Assembly (NCBI GenBank): GCA_947474675.1
Contig: CANJKA010000023.1
Location: forward strand, 1-40,506
Reading direction: 5' to 3'
Source: Flavobacteriales bacterium
GTDB lineage: Bacteria; Bacteroidota; Bacteroidia; Flavobacteriales_D; Crocinitomicaceae
Length of the DNA: 40,506 bases
Under the pieces are notes generated by a model. The model ran no database searches and was not told where the DNA came from. It was given only the letters and a program-made list of their open reading frames with translations. Positions 16,719-26,025 of the stretch are shown here, in pieces. How positions within the stretch are numbered: position 1 is the stretch's first letter; each line of letters starts with the position of its first letter. The translations under genes and the position numbers were made by a program.

Positions 16719-18272
16719 ATGAATTTATATTCAAACAAACAAAAATGGAAAATAGCATTACTAGCAATAGCATTATTACTAGTAGGAGTTTCCCTTTTTG
16801 TATCACATACAATTGTAAAAGGAGTTTCTGAACGCGAGCGAGAACGAGCGAAACAATGGGCAGATGCCATCAAAAAGAAAATTGAATTAGTTCAATTAAC
16901 GAATGGTGCTTTTACCCATATTAGACAATTAGAGAGGAAAAAAATTGAAACTTGGTTAGACGCAACTAAAGAATTGTCTAAAGAGACTCCATTAGACATT
17001 ATTCCTGATTATACCTTACCCTTAAAAATAATCAACGAAAATAAGGATATACCTGTAATTGTTTTGGACGATCAAAAGTCCATATCTGCTTTCAATAATA
17101 TCGATTTTGACACTTCTTATTTTAGATCTATATTTCCTTTGGCTTCTAAAAAAGAACTAAAAAGAATATTTGAAGATTCTTTGGTGAAATTGGCTAATTC
17201 ATGGAACTTAAAAGGGCAGGGCTTTACAATTGAAGTGTATACAGATTTATTCATGACTTATGTTTATAACGATTCAAAAGGTATTGTCAAATTAGAAAAA
17301 GAAAGAGATGCATTAATCAATGCTTTTAATCAAGAGTTAATTGATAATCAAGGATTAATTCCAGTATTGTTAATTGATTCAACATCAAATCAAGTAATTG
17401 GAAGTAACATTTCCAAAGAAAAAACGAACTCTAAAAATTTAGAAAAAACTAGAAAAGAATTATTATTAGTTAATCAACCCATTATAATTGATTTTCAAAA
17501 TGGAAAAAAAAGTGTTTTGTATTTTGATAATAGTCCAGAGTTAAAACAATTAATGTACTTCCCTTACATTCAATTTGCGATCATTGGTTTATTTGTTTTA
17601 ATTGGATACATCATTTTTAGTACATTTAGAAAAGCAGAACAGAATCAAGTTTGGGCTGGAATGGCGAAAGAAACCGCACATCAACTTGGAACACCATTGT
17701 CGTCGTTAATGGCTTGGATTCAACTTTTAGAAGCTCAAAATGCAGATCCAATGATAACTGAGGAGATGATGAAAGACGTGGTTCGATTAGACAAGGTTAC
17801 TGATCGTTTTTCTAAAATTGGATCTATCCCTAAATTGGATGACATGGATTTGACTCAAACAGTCAAAAATGTATTATCTTATTTGAGGCCACGTGTTTCT
17901 GATAAAGTGTCGATAGAACTAATGCCAAGTCAAGAAATAAGCACAAAGCACAATGGTCCTTTAATGGAGTGGGTGGTTGAAAATATTTGTAAAAATGCAG
18001 TCGATGCAATGAGTGGTAAAGGGAAGTTGGAAATTACAATTCATAGCACGCCAGAATGGGCACATATAGACATCAAGGATAATGGAAAAGGAATTCCTCC
18101 CAAAAAAATGAAAACCATTTTTGAACCAGGTTTTTCAACGAAAAAGCGAGGATGGGGATTGGGTTTAACATTAGTGAAAAGAATTGTGAAAGAATATCAC
18201 AAAGGCAAAGTGTTTGTGTTGGAATCGCAAGTGGATGTTGGAACAACGTTTCGTATCAGTGTCCCACTGTAG
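16719..18272 (+). CDS. Membrane sensor histidine kinase (second)
   Basis: This 517-residue sensor has a membrane helix near residues 11-29, a large extracytoplasmic region (about 30-282) and a second helix at 284-301. The phospho-acceptor helix follows almost at once, with H321 in AKETAHQLGTPLSSLMAW. The ATPase domain has an N-box (VVENICKNAVDAM), G1 (DNGKGIP), F-box (FEPGFSTK) and G2 (GWGLGLTLVKRI). The HQLGTPLSS H-box is a variant of the usual HELRTPL form. No HAMP domain and no neighbouring response regulator are visible. It is separated from the efflux operon by a strong terminator, so a link to metals is not implied by transcription. Its TAG stop codon is the first part of a palindromic repeat. 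Confidence 0.88.
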   Translation: MNLYSNKQKWKIALLAIALLLVGVSLFVSHTIVKGVSERERERAKQWADAIKKKIELVQLTNGAFTHIRQLERKKIETWLDATKELSKETPLDIIPDYTLPLKIINENKDIPVIVLDDQKSISAFNNIDFDTSYFRSIFPLASKKELKRIFEDSLVKLANSWNLKGQGFTIEVYTDLFMTYVYNDSKGIVKLEKERDALINAFNQELIDNQGLIPVLLIDSTSNQVIGSNISKEKTNSKNLEKTRKELLLVNQPIIIDFQNGKKSVLYFDNSPELKQLMYFPYIQFAIIGLFVLIGYIIFSTFRKAEQNQVWAGMAKETAHQLGTPLSSLMAWIQLLEAQNADPMITEEMMKDVVRLDKVTDRFSKIGSIPKLDDMDLTQTVKNVLSYLRPRVSDKVSIELMPSQEISTKHNGPLMEWVVENICKNAVDAMSGKGKLEITIHSTPEWAHIDIKDNGKGIPPKKMKTIFEPGFSTKKRGWGLGLTLVKRIVKEYHKGKVFVLESQVDVGTTFRISVPL

Positions 18273-18293
18273 AAACTCGATTCATCGCGTTTC
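18269..18293. repeat. Palindromic repeat element, copy B1
   Basis: This begins GTAGAAAC like copy A (GTAGAGAC) and forms a 10-bp stem with one mismatch, GAAACTCGAT / ATCGCGTTTC (18272-18281 with 18284-18293). It overlaps the stop codon (18270-18272) of the preceding kinase gene. Confidence 0.65.
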
Positions 18294-18327
18294 ATTCTCG
18301 CGTGCATCAAATTTCGGGGCGATGAAA

Positions 18328-18351
18328 AGATACGCGATGAATCGCGTATGC
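18328..18351. repeat. Palindromic repeat element, copy B2, terminator-like
   Basis: ATACGCGAT and ATCGCGTAT form a perfect 9-bp stem (18330-18338 with 18341-18349) around GA. A T-run follows on the plus strand at 18357-18365, 7 nt after the stem. It lies between the convergent kinase and folA genes and may stop transcription from either side. It resembles the copy at 27886-27909. Confidence 0.65.
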
Positions 18352-18363
18352 ACAGTGTTTTTT

Positions 18364-18885
18364 TTATTTATCCTGTTCGGAAAGAATTTCATATTTCCAA
18401 ATATCAAATTCAGCTTCGTGAATTTTATCTTCTGGATAAGTTTCTAATTTTTTTCTTCTCCAATCTCTTAAATTGATTTCCGGAAAAAATGTATCAGCAT
18501 CGTAAGTTTTTTCAACTTTAGTAATGTACATTTCGTCGACAATGTCCATTTTTAAAACTTGCTTATAAATTTCACCCCCGCCGATAATAAACATTGTTCT
18601 ATCTTCTTCGTTTTCGTAGTGTTTTAATACCTCTTGAATAGAATGAAATACAAGACACCCTTCGGCTTTGTATTCTTTATTTTTTGTTAAAACAACATTT
18701 TCTCTTCTTGGAAGAGGTCTATATTTTTCAGGGATTGATTCGAAATTTTTTCTACCCATCACCACAATATTATCAATGGTTGTTTCTTTAAAAAATTTCA
18801 TGTCTGCTGGAAGATGCCAAAGAAGACCATTGTCTTTTCCGATTCCTCTTTTCTCATCCATTGCGACTATAATAGCGATATTCAT
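18364..18885 (-). CDS. folA: Dihydrofolate reductase
   Basis: This 173-residue cytoplasmic enzyme reduces dihydrofolate to tetrahydrofolate with NADPH. The N-terminus shows the family pattern (IAIIVAMDEKRGIGKDNGLL, then WHLPADMKFFKETT) with the catalytic aspartate in LPADM. The VMGRKNFESIP cofactor motif and MFIIGGGEIYKQ motif follow. The length is typical of chromosomal enzymes. It lies 39 nt downstream of thyA on the same strand; thymidylate synthase produces the dihydrofolate that this enzyme recycles, so the pair forms one functional unit. Confidence 0.96.
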   Translation of the reverse strand: MNIAIIVAMDEKRGIGKDNGLLWHLPADMKFFKETTIDNIVVMGRKNFESIPEKYRPLPRRENVVLTKNKEYKAEGCLVFHSIQEVLKHYENEEDRTMFIIGGGEIYKQVLKMDIVDEMYITKVEKTYDADTFFPEINLRDWRRKKLETYPEDKIHEAEFDIWKYEILSEQDK

Positions 18886-18924
18886 TTTTTTATTTTTAAG
18901 AATTAAAGAAAGTTGTATTAACTT

Positions 18925-19719
18925 TTATACAGCTACAGCCGCTTTAATATGTGGATGTGGATCGTAATTGATTAATTCAAAATCATCGATAGTAAATTGA
19001 AAAATATCTTTTACATCTGGATTTATTTTCATTGTTGGTAAAGGACGTAGTTCCCTTGTCAGCAATAAATTCGTTTGTTCAATGTGATTATTATATAAAT
19101 GTGCATCGCCCATTGTATGAATAAAATCGCCCACTTGTAAATCACAAACTTGAGCAATCATCATCGTTAAAAGAGCGTATGAAGCAATATTAAAAGGAAC
19201 TCCTAAGAATGTATCAGCACTTCTTTGGTATAATTGACAACTCAATTTACCGTCAGCAACATAAAATTGAAACAAACTGTGACAAGGAGGCAAAGCCATA
19301 TGATCAACATCCGCAACATTCCAAGCTGAAACCATCAAACGGCGAGAATTTGGATTTGATTTGATTTGATTTACAATATTTGTAATCTGATCAATTGTTC
19401 CACCATCACGAGCAGGCCAGCATCGCCATTGATAGCCATAAACTGGTCCTAAATCTCCATTTTCATCAGCCCATTCATCCCAAATTTTAACTCCGTTATC
19501 TTTCAAGAACTTTATATTTGTATCACCTTGTAAAAACCATAAAAGTTCAATAATTATTGAACGCAAATGCAATTTTTTCGTTGTCATACAAGGAAAACCT
19601 TCAGATAAATCATATCTATTTTGATACCCAAAAACAGAAAGTGTACCTGTTCCAGTACGATCTCCTTTTTGTGCACCATTTTCCATAATGTGCTTTAATA
19701 AATCGTGATATTGCTTCAT
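18925..19719 (-). CDS. thyA: Thymidylate synthase
   Basis: This 264-residue enzyme, the same length as E. coli ThyA, methylates dUMP to dTMP using methylene-tetrahydrofolate. The catalytic cysteine is C146 in [13 protein letters not shown]. The phosphate-binding arginine is in [13 protein letters not shown] near residue 21, and another phosphate-site segment is [13 protein letters not shown]. The C-terminus [10 protein letters not shown] is complete. It is the first gene of a thyA-folA operon. A TATCTTCG sequence on the minus strand at 19743-19750, close to the -7 consensus, is a possible promoter. The 204 nt upstream, towards the next gene, contain nothing else recognisable. Confidence 0.97.
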   Translation of the reverse strand: MKQYHDLLKHIMENGAQKGDRTGTGTLSVFGYQNRYDLSEGFPCMTTKKLHLRSIIIELLWFLQGDTNIKFLKDNGVKIWDEWADENGDLGPVYGYQWRCWPARDGGTIDQITNIVNQIKSNPNSRRLMVSAWNVADVDHMALPPCHSLFQFYVADGKLSCQLYQRSADTFLGVPFNIASYALLTMMIAQVCDLQVGDFIHTMGDAHLYNNHIEQTNLLLTRELRPLPTMKINPDVKDIFQFTIDDFELINYDPHPHIKAAVAV

Positions 19720-19923
19720 AATTGTTTATCCTTTACAATAAACGAAGATAGTGATTTTCTTTTTTGAGTTTTTTATTTAAAATTATAAATTATAAACAAT
19801 TTTACAGACTAAATATCGGAATAGAATAAAGCACAAACACCTAAAAATGAGTCATTAAATAATTAAATCACAATTAATTAATGAATTAAAAAACTACAGA
19901 GTGTTGAAAAGCATTAAATATTT

Positions 19924-20910
19924 TCATCTACGCCGACGTTTCTTAAAAGAGATACTAAGTAAAATTGGTAACAATACCATACAAGCCCAGATTATTGTAT
20001 TTCTAGGTAAATAATGAAACTTATAATTCATCCAATAAACAATCAATACCACAATAATATAGATAATTGAATAGCCAAAGTGAACTTGTTCTTCTGAATA
20101 CCTTTCAACATGCTCTCTTTTAAGATCATAAAGCCCATTAAAATATTCAGAATTAAAAAAGGCACCCCGAGTCGGTATAAACCTTAGAAACATTAAAGAA
20201 TTTTGAGCAATATAAATAGATGAAATCCCTAAAAAGAAAAATTGAATCGCAGTAAAGGCTTCTTTAGAAAGATATAAAGATGTTTCTATGTTTTCATTCT
20301 TATAGATATGATAAATGTTATCAATTGAGAATAAAAGCATCATAATTGAACTCCAGAAACTTAATATAAAACGAGTGTTTTTAGATAACGTAAAATAAGT
20401 TAGAGCAGAAAAAACTGAAAAAACTGAAAAAATAAATCCAATTATCACGACAGATATCAAAAGCAAACTGTTCCTATTTAGTAGTTCATGATCTACCACC
20501 CAATAAATAAAAGAAAGAGATTGTATTAATGTGATACCTTCTGTTAATTGAGGTACTATTTTTTCATAATTATCAATAAGAGTTGCGATTACAAAGAATA
20601 TTAAAAACACATATATCCAAGAATTAAAATGATTTTCAAAATCATAAATACCTTCATGCTTACCAGGTAAAAAGCTTAAAAAACTAAAAGCAAACGAACC
20701 AAAAAAAATCTTAATAACTGACAACCAGCTTTCTGAAATTCTAAAGCTTTCAAAAAACAAACCCGACAACAGTGCAACAAAACTAATTGAAAAAATAGCA
20801 TGATCAGTTTTTAAAACTTTATTAAAAAAAGCCAATAAAGCAGCCAGCAAACCCAAGCCGATTAGTGATAAAATAGTAATGCCTAAAACTTTTTCAATTT
20901 TTTTATTCAT
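19924..20910 (-). CDS. Polytopic membrane protein, unknown function
   Basis: A protein of about 328 residues with some nine to ten hydrophobic segments, ending in a basic tail (KKRRRR). I do not recognise a family. I placed the start at the ATG at 20910 (MNKKIEKVLGITIL), not the earlier ATG at 20955. A good -7 box (TACATTTG, minus strand 20960-20953) overlaps the earlier ATG, so the mRNA should begin after it. The basic MNKK followed by a hydrophobic helix is also a sensible N-terminus. It has no obvious partner genes: the next gene downstream is thyA, 204 nt away, and the one upstream ends at 21088 after a hairpin-rich gap. Confidence 0.6.
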   Translation of the reverse strand: MNKKIEKVLGITILSLIGLGLLAALLAFFNKVLKTDHAIFSISFVALLSGLFFESFRISESWLSVIKIFFGSFAFSFLSFLPGKHEGIYDFENHFNSWIYVFLIFFVIATLIDNYEKIVPQLTEGITLIQSLSFIYWVVDHELLNRNSLLLISVVIIGFIFSVFSVFSALTYFTLSKNTRFILSFWSSIMMLLFSIDNIYHIYKNENIETSLYLSKEAFTAIQFFFLGISSIYIAQNSLMFLRFIPTRGAFFNSEYFNGLYDLKREHVERYSEEQVHFGYSIIYIIVVLIVYWMNYKFHYLPRNTIIWACMVLLPILLSISFKKRRRR

Positions 20911-20952
20911 TACTAAATTTAAGTTTATTTTATGTGAATATAATTCAAAAAA

Positions 20953-20960
20953 CAAATGTA
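20953..20960 (-). promoter_or_regulatory. -7 box of the membrane protein gene; decides its start
   Basis: The minus strand reads TACATTTG, an exact TAnnTTTG match. A TTTG at 20989-20986 lies 25 nt upstream, slightly beyond the usual spacing. Transcription would begin near 20947, after the ATG at 20955, so the ATG at 20910 is favoured. Confidence 0.45.
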
Positions 20961-21025
20961 CAAAAATTCAAACTATGTAAATGATCAAAAATGCAAGAAA
21001 CAAGACTAAAAAATACTTCAAATTA

Positions 21026-21069
21026 GCTCGATAGTCATTGAGCAAGGCGATCTATGGCCTTCGATCGAA
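21026..21069. repeat. Intergenic cluster of short inverted repeats
   Basis: GCTCGAT / ATTGAGC (21026-21032 with 21037-21043) forms a 7-bp stem with one wobble pair. AAGGC / GCCTT and the self-complementary TTCGATCGAA (21060-21069) follow directly. It lies after the stop of the first GLPGLI gene and may act as its transcript end, although no long T-run follows. Confidence 0.45.
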
Positions 21070-21087
21070 AGCTGTCTTGAGTCGGAA

Positions 21088-21810
21088 TTACAGCCATCTA
21101 AACAAGTCAACAAAAATCCTTTTTCCCATAGGGGTGTCGCCGTATTCCTTATCGATTTTCGCTTTTAATTCAGGCATTGTATACACATCTTTTTTCTTTA
21201 AATCAATTTGAAATTGAAGGGAAGTTGGTTTCGAAATTTCAACTGATTTTGCAAAATAGATAATTCCTCCATCTTCAGTAGCTAATCCTAATATAGCACC
21301 TGGCAATCCATCAAATCCTTCTGGACCAACAGATGGAACGATGTCTGGCGAAAACCACGCATACAATCTTGTACTGTCATTTTTTTGCCAAATAGCCTTG
21401 TAGCATTCAAAACCTGCAATTGTTCTTTTGCTATCAGTTATTTTCCAATCTCTGTGATAATTGGTGTCTTTTACATTTATTTGTTGTCCCCAAATACTTA
21501 ATAGCAACGTTTTCTGTTTAGTATTGAAATTTTGATAGACTGTGTTTTTATTAGTCGACCAGCTCAACGGATCTGCTTCTTCACTTAAAATTGGCTTGAA
21601 AATAGAACAGGTGTCATTGAAATACAAATCAAATAATTCAACACGTATTTTATTGTCTTCTCCTAGCATTTTTTTCATTCTGCCATCTGTGAATTTTTTC
21701 TCTAAATTTGTTTTTCTTTCAAACACGATTTTCCCAGCATTAATTTGACTAAATACAGATGAACCGATAAATAAAATAAAAAGTGTTATATAAATCTTCA
21801 TAATTATCAT
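21088..21810 (-). CDS. GLPGLI family protein, copy 1
   Basis: A 240-residue exported protein with a signal peptide ending near SVFSQ (residues 18-22) and the family motif GLPGAILGLATEDGG at 168-182. Other conserved pieces are the start INAGKIVFERKTNLEKK and the WKITDSKRTIAGFECYKA segment. GLPGLI proteins (TIGR01200) are restricted to Bacteroidota and have no known function. The protein ends in DLFRWL, and the second copy ends in NLTRWM. It starts 3 nt after the stop of an outer-membrane barrel gene, and the second copy in this window is paired with the same kind of partner, so the two proteins probably act together in the periplasm and outer membrane. The start could also be the methionine three codons later. 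Confidence 0.9.
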   Translation of the reverse strand: MIIMKIYITLFILFIGSSVFSQINAGKIVFERKTNLEKKFTDGRMKKMLGEDNKIRVELFDLYFNDTCSIFKPILSEEADPLSWSTNKNTVYQNFNTKQKTLLLSIWGQQINVKDTNYHRDWKITDSKRTIAGFECYKAIWQKNDSTRLYAWFSPDIVPSVGPEGFDGLPGAILGLATEDGGIIYFAKSVEISKPTSLQFQIDLKKKDVYTMPELKAKIDKEYGDTPMGKRIFVDLFRWL

Positions 21811-21813
21811 TTT

Positions 21814-24588
21814 TTAATGCCAACCCATTTTAGCATCTTCCTCTTTAATTTTATTGTTATTGAACTTGTAGACCAATTTCAATAAATAGTAACGTGAAAT
21901 AATTTTTGTTCTATTATCAGTCGTAATGTTTCCATTTATAACCCTTGCAGCAGAAATGTTTTGATTTAAAATATCATTACCAGAAATTGAAATAACTAAA
22001 TTTTCTGTTTTTAAAAATGTGCGACTAATTGTTGCATTCCAAACAAAATAATTAATATTATATCCATTCGCTCTTTGACTATTGATTGTATAAGTTCCAT
22101 CTGTACCCAATTTCATTTTACCTGGAATTGTCCAATTAATATTTGCTGAATACACTTGCAAGGTATAATTGTTATTTGCCAAACTACTAATTGAATTTTT
22201 AGGACTATTGAAAGTATATTTCCCTCCAAATGTCATTTCTAATGAATCTAATGTCACTTCTAGTTCTAATTCTCCAGTGATTGCTTGAGTAATTGTTGTG
22301 TTTTTCAAGTAATCTGTATTACCTGCATATTTTACCAAATTAGAATATTTTGAATAACTCGCATTTAAACCTGGAGAAATTTCAAATATTTTTTTGTAAA
22401 ATGGAAATCCTGCACTTGCATTTAAGGATGAAAAAATATTTCCATATACATTCTGCGTTTGTGAAGTTGTTCTACCAAAAGAGTCAAATGACGTTGATGA
22501 GGCAAAGGCATTATCAGTATACGTTGAGTTAAATCCAGCCCAAACATATCTACCAGAAAGTGCTTGCCAACTGTTAAAATTCATATTTAAAGAATGTTCG
22601 TAGTTTGGTTTCAAAAGGGGGTTTCCTAAAACGATTTTATTTGGATTCGTGTTATTTTGAACATTTTGAAGATCGCTAACCGAAGGCTGAGTAGACTTTG
22701 TTGAATAATTAATCCCCATTCTCTTGCTTTGACTTGGCTTGTAAGAATAAGATAATTTAGGAAGGTAATTTGAAATATTTTGATGAATTATAGTATCATT
22801 TGTGATGTTTTTATTTTCAATATCAATATTTCTTACTTTCAATCCAGCAGTTATAGTTTGTGTTCTTGATTCATAGATGAAAGCAGTTCCAAATCTATTT
22901 TGAAGTCTTAAGTTAGTGAAGTTATTAGATAAATCTGTGTTTACTTCTGTATAAACTCCATTTAAACCATTTCTAGTTTCTTTGTTTTGACTTGACAAAC
23001 CATATTCAAATAAATATTCAAATTCAACTTTTATTTTTTTAGTAATTGGTTCAACATAAATTAGTTTTCCAATATGAGTTTGTGAATTGGTTGTGTTTAG
23101 TTTTTGTTGATTTGTAGTATCTGCTATATTTACTGTGCTTTCATATTTGTTATATGACTTTAATTTACCGTCAGAAACACCATTTGAAGCAGACAGTTCA
23201 TAATTTAAGCTGATTAATCTTTTAGGTTTTTTAAATTTTCTAATTAATGTCAAATCATTATCCAAAGAGAAGCCAGATGAATTTGTGATGTTATTAATAA
23301 CACTACCCCTAGTTTTCATTTCATTTTCATCTAAATAACTCGACATATTAGTATTTTCAAGACTTCCTAAACTGTAATTAAATTTTGGTTTTATTTCAAA
23401 AGAAGTCAAAGAATCAATTTGAGAAAATAAATTGAAATTCACTTTGTGTGATTGACTTAAATCGATATTACTTGTGGAATCATCAGAATAATAACTTGTA
23501 TCAGAAGGCAACACATATTTGGAACGACTTGAAGTCGAAGAAACTAATTCATAATTATTATATGTATAATTAAATCCAATTTTAGTCTGTTTTCTTGAGC
23601 CTATTTTATCTGTATAGTAAACTCCAGTACTAAATGTTCGTGGAACACCAGCTGCTTTAGTAGAATTACTTCCTCCCCACATCATTTGCCCATCTGAATT
23701 CATTGAATTACCCTGATTATTGTCTAAACCAAATTTATTCATATCTGCTCTACTTACATTAGTTCTAGGAGTTGTTGAACCTAAAGCAAAAACAGATATT
23801 TTTTGACTCCCCTTAAATTTATTGAATAAAAGTTCACCTTCATGGTATTTTTGAAAGTCACTCGCAGCTGATAACTTGCCAAAATAGCCAGTTTTGGCAT
23901 TATTTTTCAATCTTAAATCCATGACTTGAACTGTTGCATCTTCGCCATCTGAAGCTACATCACTTTTCTTTTCATATACTTTAACAGATTCTACTCCTTT
24001 GGCGGCTAAGTTTTTTGTTGCAACCGTCGGATCAGTTCCAAAAAACTCATCACCATCCACTAAAACTTGACTTATCGACTTTCCTTGAGAAGTTATTTTT
24101 CCATCTTTATCGACTTTTACCCCGGGAAGTTTTTTTAATAAATCCTCAACAACCGCATTTTCAGCAACTTTAAATGAATCAGCCACATAAATTAAAGTAT
24201 CTCCCTTATAATAAATTGGATTTTTATTCGCAAATACAACAACTTCTTCAAGTTCTAATGATTTTTTTTGGAGTATAGACTTTCCTATATTTATTTCTGA
24301 ATTGTTATTATTTCCAAAGATGTAATAGGTTCTACTTTCTAAATCAGGATATGAAATAATTAAAGCAAAAGTATCAACATCAAAGCTTTGCATATTAAAA
24401 TACCCATTTACATCTGTTCTTTCAAACCCTAAAAGCAATGAATCTCTAACCCGAATTGCCATTGCAAGAGACTGAAAAAGAGGTTTTGAGCCAGTAGAAT
24501 CATAAATTGTCCCTGTGACTTTCATGATTTGGGTTTTTCCAGTAAAAGTTATTAAAAGTAGAAATAATATAGAAAGAAATCTTTTCAT
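21814..24588 (-). CDS. Outer-membrane beta-barrel protein paired with GLPGLI, copy 1
   Basis: This 924-residue protein has a signal peptide (residues 1-20, ending GKTQ) and a carboxypeptidase-regulatory-like beta domain (about 22-100). A plug-like region follows (LEEVVVFANKNPIYYKG, then LPGVKVDKDGK and VLVDGDEFFGTDP, about 115-205). The rest is a long beta-barrel of the OMP_b-brl_3 type, rich in NN, YNY and FNS patterns. It resembles TonB-dependent receptors and may be one, but I see no clear TonB box. The paralogue at 32099-34849 shares the same plug sequence and C-terminal pattern. The gene is followed 3 nt later by a GLPGLI gene. Substrate unknown. A weak -7 box (TAAACTTG, minus strand 24622-24615) lies upstream. 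Confidence 0.88.
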   Translation of the reverse strand: MKRFLSILFLLLITFTGKTQIMKVTGTIYDSTGSKPLFQSLAMAIRVRDSLLLGFERTDVNGYFNMQSFDVDTFALIISYPDLESRTYYIFGNNNNSEINIGKSILQKKSLELEEVVVFANKNPIYYKGDTLIYVADSFKVAENAVVEDLLKKLPGVKVDKDGKITSQGKSISQVLVDGDEFFGTDPTVATKNLAAKGVESVKVYEKKSDVASDGEDATVQVMDLRLKNNAKTGYFGKLSAASDFQKYHEGELLFNKFKGSQKISVFALGSTTPRTNVSRADMNKFGLDNNQGNSMNSDGQMMWGGSNSTKAAGVPRTFSTGVYYTDKIGSRKQTKIGFNYTYNNYELVSSTSSRSKYVLPSDTSYYSDDSTSNIDLSQSHKVNFNLFSQIDSLTSFEIKPKFNYSLGSLENTNMSSYLDENEMKTRGSVINNITNSSGFSLDNDLTLIRKFKKPKRLISLNYELSASNGVSDGKLKSYNKYESTVNIADTTNQQKLNTTNSQTHIGKLIYVEPITKKIKVEFEYLFEYGLSSQNKETRNGLNGVYTEVNTDLSNNFTNLRLQNRFGTAFIYESRTQTITAGLKVRNIDIENKNITNDTIIHQNISNYLPKLSYSYKPSQSKRMGINYSTKSTQPSVSDLQNVQNNTNPNKIVLGNPLLKPNYEHSLNMNFNSWQALSGRYVWAGFNSTYTDNAFASSTSFDSFGRTTSQTQNVYGNIFSSLNASAGFPFYKKIFEISPGLNASYSKYSNLVKYAGNTDYLKNTTITQAITGELELEVTLDSLEMTFGGKYTFNSPKNSISSLANNNYTLQVYSANINWTIPGKMKLGTDGTYTINSQRANGYNINYFVWNATISRTFLKTENLVISISGNDILNQNISAARVINGNITTDNRTKIISRYYLLKLVYKFNNNKIKEEDAKMGWH

Positions 24589-24746
24589 TGAAAATGTACA
24601 TATAGTTTACAGTACAAGTTTAAACAAATTCTGATTGATTTTTTTATTAAATAGGGTTTGTCGGTTAAATTTTAATGTAAAAGGCTAAAATAAGTTCTGA
24701 ATTAACTATAAATGTTATAAAAACAACAATTTATTATTTCATTTTT

Positions 24747-25538
24747 TTATTTAATTTCTTCGGATGAAAGAAGAATTTGGTATTCAAAACCACTACCTTC
24801 TGTCATTTTTTGGTATTCTACTTTTAATTTTGTTCCTAAAAACTTTTCTTGATTGTTTAACAACTTTTTTGTCAAAGCAGTATGAAACTGAATCATCAAT
24901 GAAGAAACGTACCCATTATCGCCAGACTCACCTACTAATAAATAAGAATCAGGTCCGTTTATTACAAATCCTTGAAATTTAGTTTCAAATTCGCCAACTT
25001 GATTAATTACGTTCATAGCCCTGGTAATAGGACAATCATAAAAAGGAATATTTATAAAATTATTTGCTTCTAAATCTTCTTCAAAAATTGTGCTTCTAGA
25101 TTTCGAAAGTATTACTTTTTCATTGTTATCATAAAAAGAAACTCTTTCAGTGTATTTACTATTTTTCGCTTTTCCTGAAGAATATCTTTCTTTTGTTGCA
25201 TATTTTTTATTTTTATGGATGTAATATGTGTTTGTACTGCTTTGATTTTTTGCAACGTCAACAAATTTTTCTTCTATTTTTAAAATATTATTTTGTTTGT
25301 CCAAATAGGCAAAAACTTCAATAGATGATAGATCTGATTTTGTAAAATACAAACTATTCATAACAACTAATTTATCATTTAGTTCCGTTTCAGATATCAT
25401 TTTTTCAATTTTAAACTCTGCTTGTTCTGTAGCAGTACTAGTCACAATATCTCCCTTGTTATTTAATTGACTATTAGTGTTTTGGCCGCAGCTTACAAGA
25501 AGAGTTATAATAATACTAAAAGATAGAAATTGTTTCAT
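24747..25538 (-). CDS. Lipoprotein of unknown function
   Basis: A protein of about 263 residues beginning MKQFLSFSIIITLLVSCGQ, with a clear lipobox (LVSC, lipidated C17). I used this methionine at 25538 rather than the one 19 codons earlier because it places a normal lipoprotein signal at the very N-terminus. The mature part is hydrophilic with a mixed strand/helix look and no motif I know; a segment reads FYDCPITRAMNVINQ. It lies 158 nt upstream of the first outer-membrane barrel gene on the same strand, so it could belong to that system, but the gap makes this uncertain. Confidence 0.65.
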   Translation of the reverse strand: MKQFLSFSIIITLLVSCGQNTNSQLNNKGDIVTSTATEQAEFKIEKMISETELNDKLVVMNSLYFTKSDLSSIEVFAYLDKQNNILKIEEKFVDVAKNQSSTNTYYIHKNKKYATKERYSSGKAKNSKYTERVSFYDNNEKVILSKSRSTIFEEDLEANNFINIPFYDCPITRAMNVINQVGEFETKFQGFVINGPDSYLLVGESGDNGYVSSLMIQFHTALTKKLLNNQEKFLGTKLKVEYQKMTEGSGFEYQILLSSEEIK

Positions 25539-25601
25539 GTATATCGTTTTATAAATTAAAATTGGAATAATATTGATGTTGAATTTAATTTTCAAGCATT
25601 G

Positions 25602-25625
25602 TATTACTACAATTAAATAAAGTGT
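25602..25625 (+). repeat. Imperfect copy of the tRNA-fMet leader
   Basis: This 24-nt segment matches 25757-25780, the sequence directly before and into the tRNA, at 21 of 24 positions. The three differences are all transitions. No tRNA body follows it here. Confidence 0.7.
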
Positions 25626-25707
25626 AAAAGTAACAAGAATTTAAAGACTCATTCTTAGTTTTTAGTATAATTTAAGAATAAAATTTAATTTTATTTCACC
25701 AAAGTTA

Positions 25708-25737
25708 TTTGTTTTCAATAAAAAATACCTATCTTTG
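25708..25737 (+). promoter_or_regulatory. Promoter of the initiator tRNA
   Basis: TTTG at 25708-25711 and TATCTTTG at 25730-25737, 18 nt apart, match both Bacteroidota promoter elements exactly. Predicted transcription start is near 25744, about 34 nt before the mature tRNA. Confidence 0.8.
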
Positions 25738-25777
25738 CACCGCACTTAGAGTAATTTATTACTATAATTGAATAGAG

Positions 25778-25850
<73 letters not shown>

Positions 25851-25873
25851 CAAAGCCATAAGGCACAGTGATT

Positions 25874-25908
25874 AAAAGGAATTCAGAAATGAGTTCCTTT
25901 TTTGTTTT
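25874..25908 (+). terminator. Terminator after tRNA-fMet
   Basis: There is an 11-bp stem with one wobble pair, AAAAGGAATTC / GAGTTCCTTTT (25874-25884 with 25891-25901), a 6-nt loop, and a T-rich tail (TTTGTTTTT). It lies 24 nt after the tRNA. Confidence 0.8.
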
Positions 25909-25994
25909 TGGTATAAATTATTTGGAAAACCAGATCAAAAACTTACGTTTATAGGGAACTTACAAAATTCATATCCTATTCCAACAATAATAAG

Positions 25995-26002
25995 TAAATT
26001 TG
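25995..26002 (+). promoter_or_regulatory. -7 box of serS
   Basis: TAAATTTG is an exact TAnnTTTG match, 23 nt before the serS ATG. No clear -33 TTTG is seen at the right distance. The stretch 25909-25994 holds nothing else I can identify. Confidence 0.55.
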
Positions 26003-26025
26003 CACTTAAATAAAAAATTACCCAA

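Noticed and set aside
16628..16831. Open frame overlapping the start of the second histidine kinase
   Set aside because: It begins inside the terminator hairpin and overlaps the kinase signal region in another frame; the protein has no features.
24625..24740. Gap between the lipoprotein and barrel copy 1 examined for a riboswitch or small RNA
   Set aside because: AT-rich with no stable hairpin or known motif visible; only a weak -7 box is present.
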